From Pseudomonas fluorescens (lineage in GTDB: Bacteria; Pseudomonadota; Gammaproteobacteria; Pseudomonadales; Pseudomonadaceae), in assembly GCF_902497855.1 (NCBI RefSeq), contig NZ_CABVHU010000003.1, positions 248,001 through 312,000 on the forward strand: DNA of 64,000 nt, in the 5' to 3' direction. Numbering within the stretch: the stretch's first letter is position 1; the number at the start of each line of letters is the position of its first letter. Position numbers and translations under genes: made by a program. Of the stretch, positions 54,310-63,444 are shown piece after piece. Under the pieces are notes generated by a model. The model searched no databases. It was not told the origin of the DNA and was given only the letters and a program-made list of their open reading frames with translations.

Positions 54310-56889
54310 TTAGACCCGTGTCTTTAGTGTATAGAGCATTTCTAGCGCACGACGCGGGGTCATGTCGTCCAGATCGAGTTTGGCCAGTTCATCCAGCACC
54401 GGGTGCGGCAGGCTGGCGAACATGTCGCTCTGCTGCGGCGCGGCCGGTTTGCCCTTGGTTGGCTTCGGCGTTTCATGAGGCAGGGCGGTGGCTTCCAGTC
54501 GGCCCAGATGCTCGCGAGCCCGCACGATCACTTCGCTCGGCACGCCGGCCAATTGCGCAACCGCCAGGCCATAGCTTTGGCTGGCAGGCCCCGGCAGCAC
54601 GTGATGCAGGAACACGATGCGCTCATTGTGCTCGGTGGCATTGAGGTGCACGTTGGCCACCAGTGGCTGGGCTTCCGGCAACACCGTCAGTTCGAAATAG
54701 TGGGTGGCGAACAGCGTGTAGGCCCGCAGGTGCGCCAGGCGTTCGGCGGCGGCCCAGGCCAGGGACAGGCCGTCGAAGGTGCTGGTGCCGCGACCGACTT
54801 CGTCCATCAGCACCAGGCTGCGCTCGGTGGCGTTGTGCAGAATGTTGGCGGTTTCGCTCATTTCGACCATGAAGGTCGAACGCCCGCCCGCCAGGTCATC
54901 GCTGGAACCGATCCGGGTAAAGATCCGGTCCACCAGCGACAGTTCGCAGCTGGCCGCCGGCACGAAGCTGCCGATGTGCGCCAGCAGCACGATCAAGGCG
55001 GTCTGGCGCATGTAAGTGGATTTACCGCCCATGTTCGGGCCGGTGATGACCAGCATGCGGGTGTTGTCGTCGAGGCTCAGGTCGTTGGCCACGAACGGCG
55101 TGGTCAGCACTTGCTCGACCACCGGGTGACGACCCTGGCTGATGCGCATGCAGGGCTCGTCGACGAAGCGCGGGCAGTTCAGGTCCAGGTTCAGTGCGCG
55201 CTCGCCCAGGTTGCTCAGCACGTCCAGTTCGGCCAGGGCGGCGGCGGTATCCTGCAGGGGCGGCAGCTGGGCGATAAGGTCTTCGAGCAGCGCTTCGTAG
55301 AGCATCTTCTCGCGGGCCAGGGCGCGGCTCTTGGCCGACAGCGCCTTGTCTTCGAACGCCTTCAGTTCCGGCGTGATGAAACGCTCGGCACCTTTGAGCG
55401 TCTGGCGCCGGATGTAATCGGCGGGCGCCGATTCGGCCTGTTTGCTTGGCAATTCGATGAAGTAACCGTGAATGCGGTTGTAGCCGACTTTCAGGTGCGA
55501 CAGGCCGGTGCGGGCCTTCTCCCGCGCTTCGAGATCGATCAGGAACTGCCCGGCGTTTTCGCTGAGCGATTGCAGCTCGTCGAGTTCGCTGTCGTAGCCG
55601 GTTTTCAACACGCCGCCGTCTCGAATCACCGCGGGTGGGTTGTCGACGATGGCTTTTTCCAGCAGGGCCGCCAGTTCCGGGTAGGTGCTGGTGGTCCTGG
55701 CCAGTTGAATGATGTGTGGCGCTTCAAGTTCGCTCATCGCCACTTGCAGCGCTGGCAGTGCACCGAGTGCGTCGCGCAGGCGAGCCAGGTCGCGCGGGCG
55801 GGCATTGCGCAGGCCGATCCGCGCCAGGATCCGCTCGATGTCACCGATTTCCTTGAGTTGCGGTTGCAGCTTCTCGAAACGGTAGCCGTCGAGCAGGCAG
55901 GTGATCGACGTCTGGCGCGCCAGCAATACGCTCAGATCGCGCAGGGGGCGGTTCAGCCAGCGGGTCAGCAATCGGCTGCCCATGGCGGTCTGGCAGCGAT
56001 CGACCACCGATTGCAAGGTGTTATCACGACCGCCGGCCAGGTTGGTGTCCAGTTCCAGGTTGCGCCGGCTCGCGCCGTCCAGCACGACGGTGTCGTCCAG
56101 GCGTTCATGCCGCAGGCTGCGCAAGTGGGGCAGGGCGGTGCGCTGGGTTTCCTTGGCATAGCTGAGCAGGCAGCCGGCAGCGCCGATGGCCAGGGTCAGG
56201 TTCTCGCAGCCGAAACCTTTCAGGTCCTGGGTCGAGAATTGTTGGCAGAGACTTTTCAGCGCCGAGTCACGCTCGAAATCCCACGGCGCACGGCGACGAA
56301 CCCCACGACGTTTCTCCGCAGGCAAGTCTTTGGGCCAGTCATCCGGGATCATCAGTTCCACTGGATTGACCCGCTCCAGTTCGGCGAGCAGGTTTTCCCA
56401 ACCCTTGATTTCCAGCACCGTGAAGTTGCCGCTGGTAATATCCAGCACGGCCAGGCCGAACAGACGCTCGTCACCCAGCACCGCAGCGATCAGGTTGTCC
56501 CGACGCTCATCCAGCAGCGCCTCGTCACTGACCGTGCCCGGGGTGATGATCCGCACCACCTGACGATCGACCGGGCCTTTACTGGTAGCCGGGTCGCCGA
56601 CCTGCTCACAGATCACCACCGACTCGCCGAGCTTCACCAGCTTCGCCAGGTAACCTTCGGCGGCGTGGTAAGGAATCCCGCACATCGGAATCGCCTGGCC
56701 GGCCGACTGCCCGCGGGCGGTCAGGGTAATGTCCAGCAACTTGGCGGCCTTCTTCGCGTCTTCGTAGAAGATCTCGTAGAAGTCGCCCATGCGATAGAAC
56801 ATCAGCTGGTCGGGGTGCTGGTTTTTCAGGCGCCAGTACTGCTGCATCATCGGCGTGTGGGAGGACAGATCGGAGAGGGCTTTATTCAT
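54310..56889 (-). CDS. mutS: DNA mismatch repair protein MutS
   Basis: MutS recognises mismatches and small loops and recruits MutL. The 859-residue protein has the mismatch-contact motif RMGDFYEIF (Phe-X-Glu about residues 33-41), connector, lever and clamp domains, and the ABC-ATPase with [14 protein letters not shown] (about 617-630), [13 protein letters not shown] and ATHYFEL. A C-terminal tail of about 60 residues includes the tetramerisation helix. The ATG at 56889 ([10 protein letters not shown]) is taken; an upstream start at 57012 is unlikely. The gap to cinA (280 nt) shows no clear feature. Confidence 0.97.
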   Translation of the reverse strand: MNKALSDLSSHTPMMQQYWRLKNQHPDQLMFYRMGDFYEIFYEDAKKAAKLLDITLTARGQSAGQAIPMCGIPYHAAEGYLAKLVKLGESVVICEQVGDPATSKGPVDRQVVRIITPGTVSDEALLDERRDNLIAAVLGDERLFGLAVLDITSGNFTVLEIKGWENLLAELERVNPVELMIPDDWPKDLPAEKRRGVRRRAPWDFERDSALKSLCQQFSTQDLKGFGCENLTLAIGAAGCLLSYAKETQRTALPHLRSLRHERLDDTVVLDGASRRNLELDTNLAGGRDNTLQSVVDRCQTAMGSRLLTRWLNRPLRDLSVLLARQTSITCLLDGYRFEKLQPQLKEIGDIERILARIGLRNARPRDLARLRDALGALPALQVAMSELEAPHIIQLARTTSTYPELAALLEKAIVDNPPAVIRDGGVLKTGYDSELDELQSLSENAGQFLIDLEAREKARTGLSHLKVGYNRIHGYFIELPSKQAESAPADYIRRQTLKGAERFITPELKAFEDKALSAKSRALAREKMLYEALLEDLIAQLPPLQDTAAALAELDVLSNLGERALNLDLNCPRFVDEPCMRISQGRHPVVEQVLTTPFVANDLSLDDNTRMLVITGPNMGGKSTYMRQTALIVLLAHIGSFVPAASCELSLVDRIFTRIGSSDDLAGGRSTFMVEMSETANILHNATERSLVLMDEVGRGTSTFDGLSLAWAAAERLAHLRAYTLFATHYFELTVLPEAQPLVANVHLNATEHNERIVFLHHVLPGPASQSYGLAVAQLAGVPSEVIVRAREHLGRLEATALPHETPKPTKGKPAAPQQSDMFASLPHPVLDELAKLDLDDMTPRRALEMLYTLKTRV

Positions 56890-57169
56890 CGGATAATCAG
56901 GCAAATTCGTTGAAAGGTGTAGGGCAAAGGAGGGGCGTCGGCCCGGCTTTTCCGCGATGGGCGCAAGGTTAACATGGGCGGTCCACCCGACGCAGGCATG
57001 AAAGCCCGACAAAGACAGTGGCCCGGATCATCGAAGCCCCCGCCAATGGATTGGCCAGGAGCAAGCCTGCGTCGGAATCCCTGGCCGTTAACATCTTGAT
57101 CGATGCCGTGCCTTGCAAGCGCGATCCGCTCGTGTACGGTAGTCCCATTCAGCCCTTCAGGAGAGGACC

Positions 57170-57670
57170 GTGAAAGAAATCACCCAACTGGCCGCTGAAC
57201 TTGGCAGGCGCTTGCAGGTTCTCAATACCCACGTCACGGCCGCCGAGTCCTGTACCGGCGGCGGGATTTGCGAGGCAATCACCCGCATTCCGGGCAGCTC
57301 GGCGTGGTTCGAAGCGGGTTATGTCACTTACTCCAACCGCCAGAAAATCGAGCAATTGAATGTCCCGGCGCCGTTGTTCGCGACGGTGGGAGCGGTCAGT
57401 CGCGAGGTGGTCGAGGCGATGGTGCGGGGCGCGCAGGAGAAAAGCCGTGCGCATTTTGCCGTGGCGGTCAGTGGCGTCGCCGGGCCCGATGGCGGGTCGC
57501 CCAGCAAGCCGGTCGGCACGGTGTGGTTGGCTTGGGGCGTTGGCGAGCGGGTATTCAGCGAGGTGCAGCACTTCCCCGGCAACCGCGACGAGGTTCGCCG
57601 ACAAACGGTGAAGGCCGCGCTAGAGGGGCTACTGCGCCATGCCGCTGGAGAAATCTCAAATCAGGGGTAG
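57170..57670 (+). CDS. pncC: Nicotinamide-nucleotide amidase (CinA C-terminal/PncC type)
   Basis: PncC deamidates nicotinamide mononucleotide to nicotinic acid mononucleotide for NAD recycling. The 166-residue protein is the stand-alone CinA C-terminal domain with the catalytic serine in VTAAESCTGGGI (about residues 22-33), Lys/Tyr in GYVTYSNRQKIE, and SGVAGPDGGSPSKPVGTV (about 100-117). It starts with a GTG, preceded by GGAGAGG at good spacing. It precedes recA, as cinA does in many bacteria; it is often called cinA. Confidence 0.92.
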   Translation: MKEITQLAAELGRRLQVLNTHVTAAESCTGGGICEAITRIPGSSAWFEAGYVTYSNRQKIEQLNVPAPLFATVGAVSREVVEAMVRGAQEKSRAHFAVAVSGVAGPDGGSPSKPVGTVWLAWGVGERVFSEVQHFPGNRDEVRRQTVKAALEGLLRHAAGEISNQG

Positions 57671-57695
57671 GCGATCCTTGAGCGCTGTGGAATAA

Positions 57696-57715
57696 TACTG
57701 GCTACTTATACAGGT
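57696..57715 (+). promoter_or_regulatory. LexA (SOS) box of recA
   Basis: TACTGGCTACTTATACAGGT contains the CTG-N10-CAG core (57698-57713) with a TA-rich centre. It lies about 40 nt upstream of the recA start and overlaps a TATACA that could be the -10. A TTGAGC at 57678 is too far (23 nt) to be a normal partner. LexA repression is expected from the family. Confidence 0.8.
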
Positions 57716-57753
57716 GTTGGCCGTCAGGCCTTATTGATTACGTGAGGACTTTA

Positions 57754-58806
57754 ATGGACGACAACAAGAAGAAAGCCTTGGCTGCGGCCCTGGGTCAGAT
57801 CGAACGTCAATTCGGCAAGGGTGCCGTAATGCGTATGGGCGATCAGGACCGTCAGGCGATCCCGGCTATCTCCACTGGCTCTCTGGGTCTGGACATTGCG
57901 CTCGGCATTGGCGGTCTGCCCAAAGGCCGTATCGTTGAAATCTACGGTCCTGAATCCTCGGGTAAAACCACGCTGACACTGTCGGTGATCGCCCAGGCTC
58001 AAAAAGCCGGCGCGACCTGCGCATTCGTCGACGCCGAACACGCCCTCGACCCTGAATATGCCGGCAAGCTGGGCGTCAACGTCGACGACCTGCTGGTTTC
58101 CCAGCCGGACACCGGCGAGCAGGCCCTGGAAATCACCGACATGCTGGTGCGTTCCAACGCGGTTGACGTGATCATCGTCGACTCCGTGGCGGCGCTGGTG
58201 CCAAAGGCTGAAATCGAAGGCGAAATGGGTGACATGCACGTGGGCCTGCAAGCCCGCCTGATGTCCCAGGCTCTGCGTAAAATCACCGGCAACATCAAGA
58301 ACGCCAACTGCCTGGTTATCTTCATCAACCAGATCCGCATGAAAATCGGTGTGATGTTCGGCAGCCCGGAAACCACCACCGGTGGTAACGCCCTGAAGTT
58401 CTATGCCTCGGTTCGTCTGGACATCCGTCGCACTGGCGCGGTGAAAGAAGGTGATGAAGTCGTCGGTAGCGAGACCCGCGTCAAGGTCGTGAAGAACAAG
58501 GTGGCTTCGCCGTTCCGTCAGGCCGAGTTCCAGATTCTTTACGGCAAGGGCATCTACCTCAACGGCGAGATGATCGACCTGGGTGTTCTGCACGGTTTCG
58601 TCGAGAAGTCCGGTGCCTGGTATGCGTACAACGGCACCAAGATCGGTCAGGGTAAAGCCAACTCGGCCAAGTACCTGGCAGAAAACCCGGACATCGCCGC
58701 GACCCTCGAGAAGCAATTGCGCGACAAATTGCTGTCTCCAGCACCGGACGTCAAAGCTTCGCCGGCCAAAGAGAAAGCGGATGACCTGGTAGAAGTGGAC
58801 GTCTGA
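57754..58806 (+). CDS. recA: Recombinase A
   Basis: RecA forms filaments on single-stranded DNA, performs strand exchange and stimulates LexA self-cleavage. The 350-residue protein has the Walker [10 protein letters not shown] (about residues 66-74), Walker [11 protein letters not shown] (about 140-149), the loop L1/L2 segments ([10 protein letters not shown] and [20 protein letters not shown]) and an acidic C-terminus. GAGGA precedes the ATG. It is followed by recX after 8 nt. Confidence 0.99.
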   Translation: MDDNKKKALAAALGQIERQFGKGAVMRMGDQDRQAIPAISTGSLGLDIALGIGGLPKGRIVEIYGPESSGKTTLTLSVIAQAQKAGATCAFVDAEHALDPEYAGKLGVNVDDLLVSQPDTGEQALEITDMLVRSNAVDVIIVDSVAALVPKAEIEGEMGDMHVGLQARLMSQALRKITGNIKNANCLVIFINQIRMKIGVMFGSPETTTGGNALKFYASVRLDIRRTGAVKEGDEVVGSETRVKVVKNKVASPFRQAEFQILYGKGIYLNGEMIDLGVLHGFVEKSGAWYAYNGTKIGQGKANSAKYLAENPDIAATLEKQLRDKLLSPAPDVKASPAKEKADDLVEVDV

Positions 58807-58814
58807 TTGATCCG

Positions 58815-59282
58815 ATGACCGCCGTACTCGATACACTCGTCGCAGTGCGGCGAACCGCAATGGACCTGCTCGCGCGACGCGAGCATGGTCGAGTCGAGCT
58901 GACGCGTAAACTGCGTCAGCGTGGCGCTCCTCCAGAAATGATCGACACCGCACTCGACCGCTTGACGGAAGAGGGCCTGTTGTCCGAATCCCGTTACCTC
59001 GAAAGTTTCGTTTCCTACCGAGCCCGTTCCGGTTATGGCCCTTTGCGTATTCGCGAAGAGTTGAGTCAGCGCGGACTGCAGCGTCCTGACATCGAACTCG
59101 CGCTACGCGAGAGCGGTATCGACTGGCAGGGACAACTGGAAGATACCTGGCGACGCAAGTTCTCCGGGCATTTACCCATAGACGCAAGGGAGCGCGCCAA
59201 ACAAGGCCGATTCCTCGGTTATCGGGGATATTCCATGGAGATGATCAGCCGCTTGTTCAGCGGCCGAGGGATGGACGATTGA
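58815..59282 (+). CDS. recX: RecA regulator RecX
   Basis: RecX binds the RecA filament groove and limits its activity. The 155-residue protein has the three-helix RecX repeats ([17 protein letters not shown] near residue 23, and [19 protein letters not shown] near 62). The gene is 8 nt after recA, probably co-transcribed. A clear terminator follows. Confidence 0.95.
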   Translation: MTAVLDTLVAVRRTAMDLLARREHGRVELTRKLRQRGAPPEMIDTALDRLTEEGLLSESRYLESFVSYRARSGYGPLRIREELSQRGLQRPDIELALRESGIDWQGQLEDTWRRKFSGHLPIDARERAKQGRFLGYRGYSMEMISRLFSGRGMDD

Positions 59283-59285
59283 ATG

Positions 59286-59322
59286 AACGGCTCGCTAATT
59301 CGATAGCGGGCCGTTTTTTTTT
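59286..59322 (+). terminator. Intrinsic terminator of recX
   Basis: ACGGCTCGCT and AGCGGGCCGT form a 10-bp stem (one G-T pair) around AATTCGAT, followed by at least eight T. It begins 4 nt after the recX stop. Confidence 0.9.
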
Positions 59323-59326
59323 CGCC

Positions 59327-60445
59327 TCAGGTAACCTTCAACGGCTCCCGCGTGCGTTGTTGCGCCTGGGGTTTTGACGACGCCCAGTTTTCCGGCAAGT
59401 TGATGTAGTCCACCAGTTCCCGCAGGCGTCCATGGTCACGGGCATTGAACGTGAAGGCCAGTCGCGCCAGGTGGCTGAACTGCGGTTCGTCATGCTCCTC
59501 ACCGCTGTAGGCATGCTGGTGGAAGTGATCGCTCAGGCACAGGTCGGCGAATGCGCCTTGCATGTGTTCGAGCGCTTCATCGCTGAGCTTGTGGTTCATG
59601 CGGATCACGAACTGATGCTTGAGCCAGCGGCTTGAGTGGAAGTTGCTGTAGAACTGATTGATCTGCTCCACCGCTTCTTCGGCGCTATAGACCAGGCTCA
59701 CCAGCTTCATGTCGGTGGGCAGGATGTAGCGATTCTCCTCCAGTTGCTGGTGAATGAAGTCCAGCGCCCCTTGCCAGAACTTGCCGCCTGGCGCATCCAG
59801 CAGCACCACCGGTACCAGCGGGCTCTTGCCGGTCTGGATCAGGGTCAGTACTTCCAGCGCTTCATCCAGCGTACCGAAACCGCCGGGACACAGGACCAGC
59901 GCATCGGCTTCCTTGACGAAGAACAGTTTGCGGGTGAAGAAAAAGTGGAAGGGCAGCAGGTTGGTGGAGCCATTGACGGTGGGATTGGCATGCTGCTCGA
60001 AGGGCAGGGTGATGTTGAATCCCAGGCTATGTTCCAGGCCGGCACCTTCGTGGGCCGCCGCCATGATGCCGCCACCGGCGCCGGTGATGACCATCATGTC
60101 CGAGCGCGCCAGCGCCGCGCCGAGCTCTCGGGCCAAGCCATACAACGGATGTTCTATCGGCGTTCGGGCCGAGCCGAAAACCGTGACTTTGCGTCGCCCC
60201 TTGAACTGCTCCAGCACCCGGAAGGCGTGTTCCAGTTCGCGCAGGGCTTGCAGGGTGATCTTGGCGTTCCAGCGGTTGTGATCTTCCTGGGCCATGCGTA
60301 GCACGGTCAGGATCATATCGCGGTAGATGGGGATGTTCGGGCTGTTGGGTGAAACCAGGTTGAGTTGTTCTTCGACCTTGCTGGTGAGGTCGTGGCCGCT
60401 TTCTTCAAAATGACGGCTCAGGAGGTCATTCGGTTGGTAAGGCAT
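59327..60445 (-). CDS. LOG-family protein (TIGR00730-type, nucleotide 5'-monophosphate phosphoribohydrolase-like)
   Basis: The 372-residue protein has the Rossmann-like LOG fold with FGSARTPIEH (about residues 91-100), the GAGGGIMAAAHEGA segment (about 122-135) and the PGGFGTLDE signature (about 188-196) of phosphoribohydrolases. Characterised members remove ribose-5-phosphate from nucleoside monophosphates, and the longer E. coli PpnN is regulated by ppGpp. An N-terminal helical region (about 30-85) and a long C-terminal part (about 270-372) extend the core. Substrate is unknown. AAGGAG precedes the ATG by 8 nt. The leader upstream has four hairpins (see the regulatory entry and findings). 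Confidence 0.85.
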   Translation of the reverse strand: MPYQPNDLLSRHFEESGHDLTSKVEEQLNLVSPNSPNIPIYRDMILTVLRMAQEDHNRWNAKITLQALRELEHAFRVLEQFKGRRKVTVFGSARTPIEHPLYGLARELGAALARSDMMVITGAGGGIMAAAHEGAGLEHSLGFNITLPFEQHANPTVNGSTNLLPFHFFFTRKLFFVKEADALVLCPGGFGTLDEALEVLTLIQTGKSPLVPVVLLDAPGGKFWQGALDFIHQQLEENRYILPTDMKLVSLVYSAEEAVEQINQFYSNFHSSRWLKHQFVIRMNHKLSDEALEHMQGAFADLCLSDHFHQHAYSGEEHDEPQFSHLARLAFTFNARDHGRLRELVDYINLPENWASSKPQAQQRTREPLKVT

Positions 60446-60477
60446 TCAGCTTCTCCTTCTGCACAGAACCCTTGGCC

Positions 60478-60574
60478 CCGACAAGGCAGTTGTCGGCGCC
60501 GCGACACCTCGTGCGTCGCTGTCTGCCCAGGCCCGTGCCTGGGCGATCTACCGGACTCGAGTTGCCATCGAGTC
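60478..60574 (-). promoter_or_regulatory. Structured leader of the LOG gene with two ACGR-loop hairpins (guanidine-II-like?)
   Basis: Read on the minus strand, four hairpins follow one another before the LOG start. (I) GACTCGA-TGGCAAC-TCGAGTC, 60574-60554. (II) GCCCAGGC-ACGG-GCCTGGGC, 60544-60525. (III) GCGACGC-ACGA-GG-TGTCGC, 60519-60501. (IV) CCGACAA-CTGCC-TTGTCGG, 60496-60478. Only AGACA separates II and III. Two neighbouring hairpins each ending in an ACGR loop are the hallmark of the guanidine-II (mini-ykkC) riboswitch. The closing pairs and linker have not been compared with a covariance model, so this is a proposal. The rest of the 484-nt gap (60446-60929) has only a small CAGGCA-TGCCTG hairpin near 60635-60656 and no convincing gene. 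Confidence 0.35.
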
Positions 60575-60929
60575 ATCCATACAGGCTCTGTTTTTCCCTT
60601 GGATGAAAGAAACGTTCGCACAACAGGACGCATGACAGGCAGCCCCTTTCCTGCCTGGAAAAATTCAACGTGAACACTATGAATCTAGACCCTTGCGAGG
60701 ATTTGCGCTGAATTGATCATTGCGCCGCAAAGTCTTTCCTGGCAACCGCTTATTGACGATTTGCAAGGTGATTTCACCGCTCGTCTGAACGCAAAGCTGA
60801 TTGTCCATCACTCTGATTTACTGAAAGACAGGTGTGACATGACAACTTTGCGTCAATGGCTGGACGCACGACACAAGCGGGTGAAGGATTTTATCGCTCA
60901 CACAGGGCGAGGCGCATGGAGCCGAAGCA

Positions 60930-61130
60930 ATGACCAGAGTCATTCTGGAGATCGAAATCGATACGCAATTGTATCGATTGCTGAAGTCATCGGCCGAGAA
61001 CCATCATTTGAGTCTCGAGGAGGAGTGTTGCCGACGTCTTGAGGCTGCCGAGCGACGTTCTTGCTATCTGCAGGCGTTGTTGGCGGAACTGCGCGCCGAG
61101 GATGAACAGCGGCGCGCCAATTCCCAGTGA
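60930..61130 (+). CDS. Small hypothetical protein, 66 aa, ribbon-helix-helix-like
   Basis: I do not recognise a named family. The sequence has a short strand-like start (TRVILEIEID), then two amphipathic helices rich in Glu, Arg and Leu (TQLYRLLKSSAENHHLS and LEEECCRRLEAAE), which resembles an Arc/MetJ-type ribbon-helix-helix. An Arg/Glu-rich C-terminal helix follows. GGAG lies 8 nt upstream of the ATG, which supports translation. It ends exactly where the next gene on the other strand ends (61130/61131). A DNA-binding or antitoxin role is only a guess; there is no toxin-like neighbour. Confidence 0.55.
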   Translation: MTRVILEIEIDTQLYRLLKSSAENHHLSLEEECCRRLEAAERRSCYLQALLAELRAEDEQRRANSQ

Positions 61131-61556
61131 TTACTTTTTCTTCGCGGGTACGGCTTTCGGGCAATCCGATTCCTGGAAGCGCTCGCTCGCGACCGGACGG
61201 TTGGTCTTAACCTCGGTGAACTCGTAACGCATGATTGCGCCCTTGGCCATCAGCTTGCGCATGCCCGGGTTGTTGCAGACAGTGGAGCCGAGCTGGAAAT
61301 ACACCGCTTTCGGGTCGGCGCGCATTTTGTCGGCGTGGGTGCTCTGGACGCTGAGGTGGTTGATCAACTCTTTACCTTCAACGGTATAGCCCTGATCGAG
61401 AATATCTTCGTTGATCGCGCGTGGAGTGCCAACGCTGCTTTGAGTGGCAACGTTTTGCAGCATTTTGCTCAGTTCCATGTCTTTCAAGGAAGCAGCCTGG
61501 GCGTTGAAGGACGACGCCAGCACAATGGCGGCGGTAGGAACGATAAGGCGCAGCAT
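61131..61556 (-). CDS. QSregVF-family secreted protein (PA3611-like)
   Basis: The 141-residue protein has a signal peptide (MLRLIVPTAAIVLASS, cut after about residue 21 at AQA-AS) and a small mature domain. A pair of cysteines (TVCNNPG and ESDCPK) could form a disulphide. Its closest relative that I recall is the P. aeruginosa PA3611 family, named for quorum-sensing-regulated virulence factors; its biochemical role is unknown. AGGAG precedes the ATG at 61556. The open frame extends further upstream to 61757, but those residues lack a signal peptide and are not expected to be translated. Confidence 0.8.
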   Translation of the reverse strand: MLRLIVPTAAIVLASSFNAQAASLKDMELSKMLQNVATQSSVGTPRAINEDILDQGYTVEGKELINHLSVQSTHADKMRADPKAVYFQLGSTVCNNPGMRKLMAKGAIMRYEFTEVKTNRPVASERFQESDCPKAVPAKKK

Positions 61557-61744
61557 GAAACTCTCCTGGTTCAGTGACTGGTGGTTCGACCAGTCACATG
61601 ACTGTGCGTTCAGTGGCGGCGAATTATAGGGGAGGTGGCCTGGACGGTACAGGCTTGCGCCGGCCGGTCTGATAAACTGCGGGTACTTCCTGTCTTGCCG
61701 AGTGTTTTCGTGTCGATTTTCTACCCCTTCCGGTGTTGCCTGCG

Positions 61745-62503
61745 ATGAGCCATGCACCCAAGCCCTTTGCGTCGAATGCCGTCGCGCGCCTGCGCGACCA
61801 GCGCGAAGAGGAGGGCATCAAGCCGATTCAGGCCCGTGGCTGGCGAGCCCCGCGTTGCCGTGCCTGCCGTGTGATCGAGAGCCACTGCCTGTGTGCCTGG
61901 CGTCCACAGGTCGAGACCCGTTCCGGGGTGTGCCTGATCATGACCAACAAGGAAGTGTTCAAGCCCAGCAATACCGGATGGCTGATTGCCGATGTAGTGC
62001 GTGACAACCATGCGTTCATCTGGTCACGGACCGAAGTCGACCAGCAACTGTTGCAGCTGCTGTCCGATCCGCAATGGCAACCTTATCTGGTATTCCCGGG
62101 CGAGTACGTCGAGCCCGAGCGAGTGACCCATGGTGTCCAGGTCGATAGCACCCGGCGCCCACTGTTCATTCTGCTGGACGCGACCTGGACCGAAGCCCGG
62201 AAGATCTTTCGCAAAAGCCCCTATTTCGATGCGCTTCCGATCCTGAGCCTGCTGCCCGAAAAACTCTCCCGGTACCGGCTGCGCCGCTCGACCCGCAGCG
62301 AACACCTGTGCACCGCGGAAGTGGCGGCCCTGTGCCTCGATCTGGCGGGCGATGTCGAGGCCGCGTCGGCACTGGACGCTTATTTCGATGTGTTCAGTCA
62401 GCATTACCTCGATGCGAAACGTCAGCTGGAGATGAACGTTGCGACACCGGCACACGCCGAGCTGATGCCCTTCGTGCAGAACGCGGCTGCGGTGACGTGC
62501 TGA
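61745..62503 (+). CDS. DTW-domain tRNA-uridine aminocarboxypropyltransferase
   Basis: DTW-domain proteins (TapT/TuaA, human DTWD) attach the 3-amino-3-carboxypropyl group from SAM to uridine in tRNA (acp3U). The 252-residue protein has the N-terminal CRACRVIESHCLC zinc-like cysteines (about residues 38-50), MTNKEVFKPSNTG, and the DTW-region motif LLDATWTEARKIF (about 141-153, with DATW). It is divergent from the QSregVF gene with a gap of 188 nt. A GTG at 61733 would add four residues. The specific tRNA position is inferred from the family. Confidence 0.85.
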   Translation: MSHAPKPFASNAVARLRDQREEEGIKPIQARGWRAPRCRACRVIESHCLCAWRPQVETRSGVCLIMTNKEVFKPSNTGWLIADVVRDNHAFIWSRTEVDQQLLQLLSDPQWQPYLVFPGEYVEPERVTHGVQVDSTRRPLFILLDATWTEARKIFRKSPYFDALPILSLLPEKLSRYRLRRSTRSEHLCTAEVAALCLDLAGDVEAASALDAYFDVFSQHYLDAKRQLEMNVATPAHAELMPFVQNAAAVTC

Positions 62504-62617
62504 GCGTCGGCCATACTGCGAGCAACCGCAGGGGCCGCGTCGCTTGACCACCCCGGCTTCGCTGGGCATGCTTGGCGCCGATCAGGGCGCGGCCAGGTTT
62601 GATACGCCGTATTCTTT

Positions 62618-62645
62618 ACGTGAAAAGCTATGTAAATAGCTACGT
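62618..62645 (+). promoter_or_regulatory. AT-rich dyad upstream of erdR
   Basis: ACGT-GAAA-AGCTAT-GTAA-ATAGCT-ACGT: AGCTAT and ATAGCT are inverted around GTAA, and ACGT flanks both sides. It is about 75-100 nt before the erdR start. It could be an operator or an RNA hairpin. A second hairpin, GCAGC-TCCGTG-GCTGC, lies at 62672-62687. Confidence 0.35.
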
Positions 62646-62719
62646 GATTGGCGTTGAACGTGCCCTGTCGATGCAGCTCCGTGGCTGCACCTCGTTTGAA
62701 AAACAGGATCATTAGAAAA

Positions 62720-63370
62720 ATGGCCACATACGAAATCCTGATTGCCGATGACCATCCTCTTTTTCGTAGCGCCCTGCATCAAGCGTTGACCCTCGGCCTC
62801 GGTCCGGAGGTCCGTCTGGTGGAAGTGGCGAGCATTGCCGAACTTGAAACCCGCCTGGACGAAAAGGCCGACTGGGATCTGGTGCTGCTGGACCTGAACA
62901 TGCCGGGTGCCTACGGTTTTTCCGGGCTGGTGCTGTTGCGTGGTCAGTATCCGCAGATTCCGGTGGTCATGGTCTCCGCCCAGGAAGAGGCATCGATCAT
63001 GGTGAAGTCCCGTGAATTCGGGGCCAGTGGTTTCATTCCCAAGTCGAGCGACCTGAGCGTCATTCAAAAAGCGGTGCGAGCGGTACTCGATGGCGACGTA
63101 TTCTGGCCACCCCAGGCGTTCGAAGCGGTGAGCGTTTCCGCGGAGGCCAAGGCTGCCAGCGCCGGCCTTGCCAGTCTGACACCGCAGCAGTTTCGGGTGT
63201 TGACCATGGTTTGCGAAGGTTTGCTGAACAAGCAGATCGCGTACGAGCTGAGCGTGTCGGAAGCGACGATCAAGGCCCACGTCACGGCGATTTTCCGTAA
63301 GCTGAATGTGCGGACCCGGACCCAGGCGGCATTGCTTCTGCAACAACTGGAGTCAATTTCGAGCCACTAA
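62720..63370 (+). CDS. erdR: LuxR-type response regulator ErdR
   Basis: The 216-residue protein has a receiver domain with the acidic pocket IADDHP (about residues 8-13), phosphorylatable Asp in VLLDLNMPG (about 57) and Lys in IPKSS (about 108). A LuxR/NarL HTH follows, with LTPQQFRVLTMVCEGLLNKQ and SEATIKAHVTAIFRKL (about 153-205). The gene next to dgkA in P. aeruginosa is ErdR (PA3604), a regulator of ethanol and acetate metabolism. The kinase partner is not in this window. The start at 62720 has GGATC about 11 nt upstream; a longer reading from 62648 is less likely. Confidence 0.88.
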   Translation: MATYEILIADDHPLFRSALHQALTLGLGPEVRLVEVASIAELETRLDEKADWDLVLLDLNMPGAYGFSGLVLLRGQYPQIPVVMVSAQEEASIMVKSREFGASGFIPKSSDLSVIQKAVRAVLDGDVFWPPQAFEAVSVSAEAKAASAGLASLTPQQFRVLTMVCEGLLNKQIAYELSVSEATIKAHVTAIFRKLNVRTRTQAALLLQQLESISSH

Positions 63371-63444
63371 AGCGATACCATTCACGCTTTTTTGACCCGG
63401 TTTGGTCTAGCTTTCCCACTTCTTTTTAGTCAGTTGCCTACTCT

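Noticed and set aside
60713..61042. Open frame of 109 codons ahead of the small 66-residue gene
   Set aside because: It begins with a TTG without a ribosome site and its last third overlaps the better-supported 60930-61130 frame.
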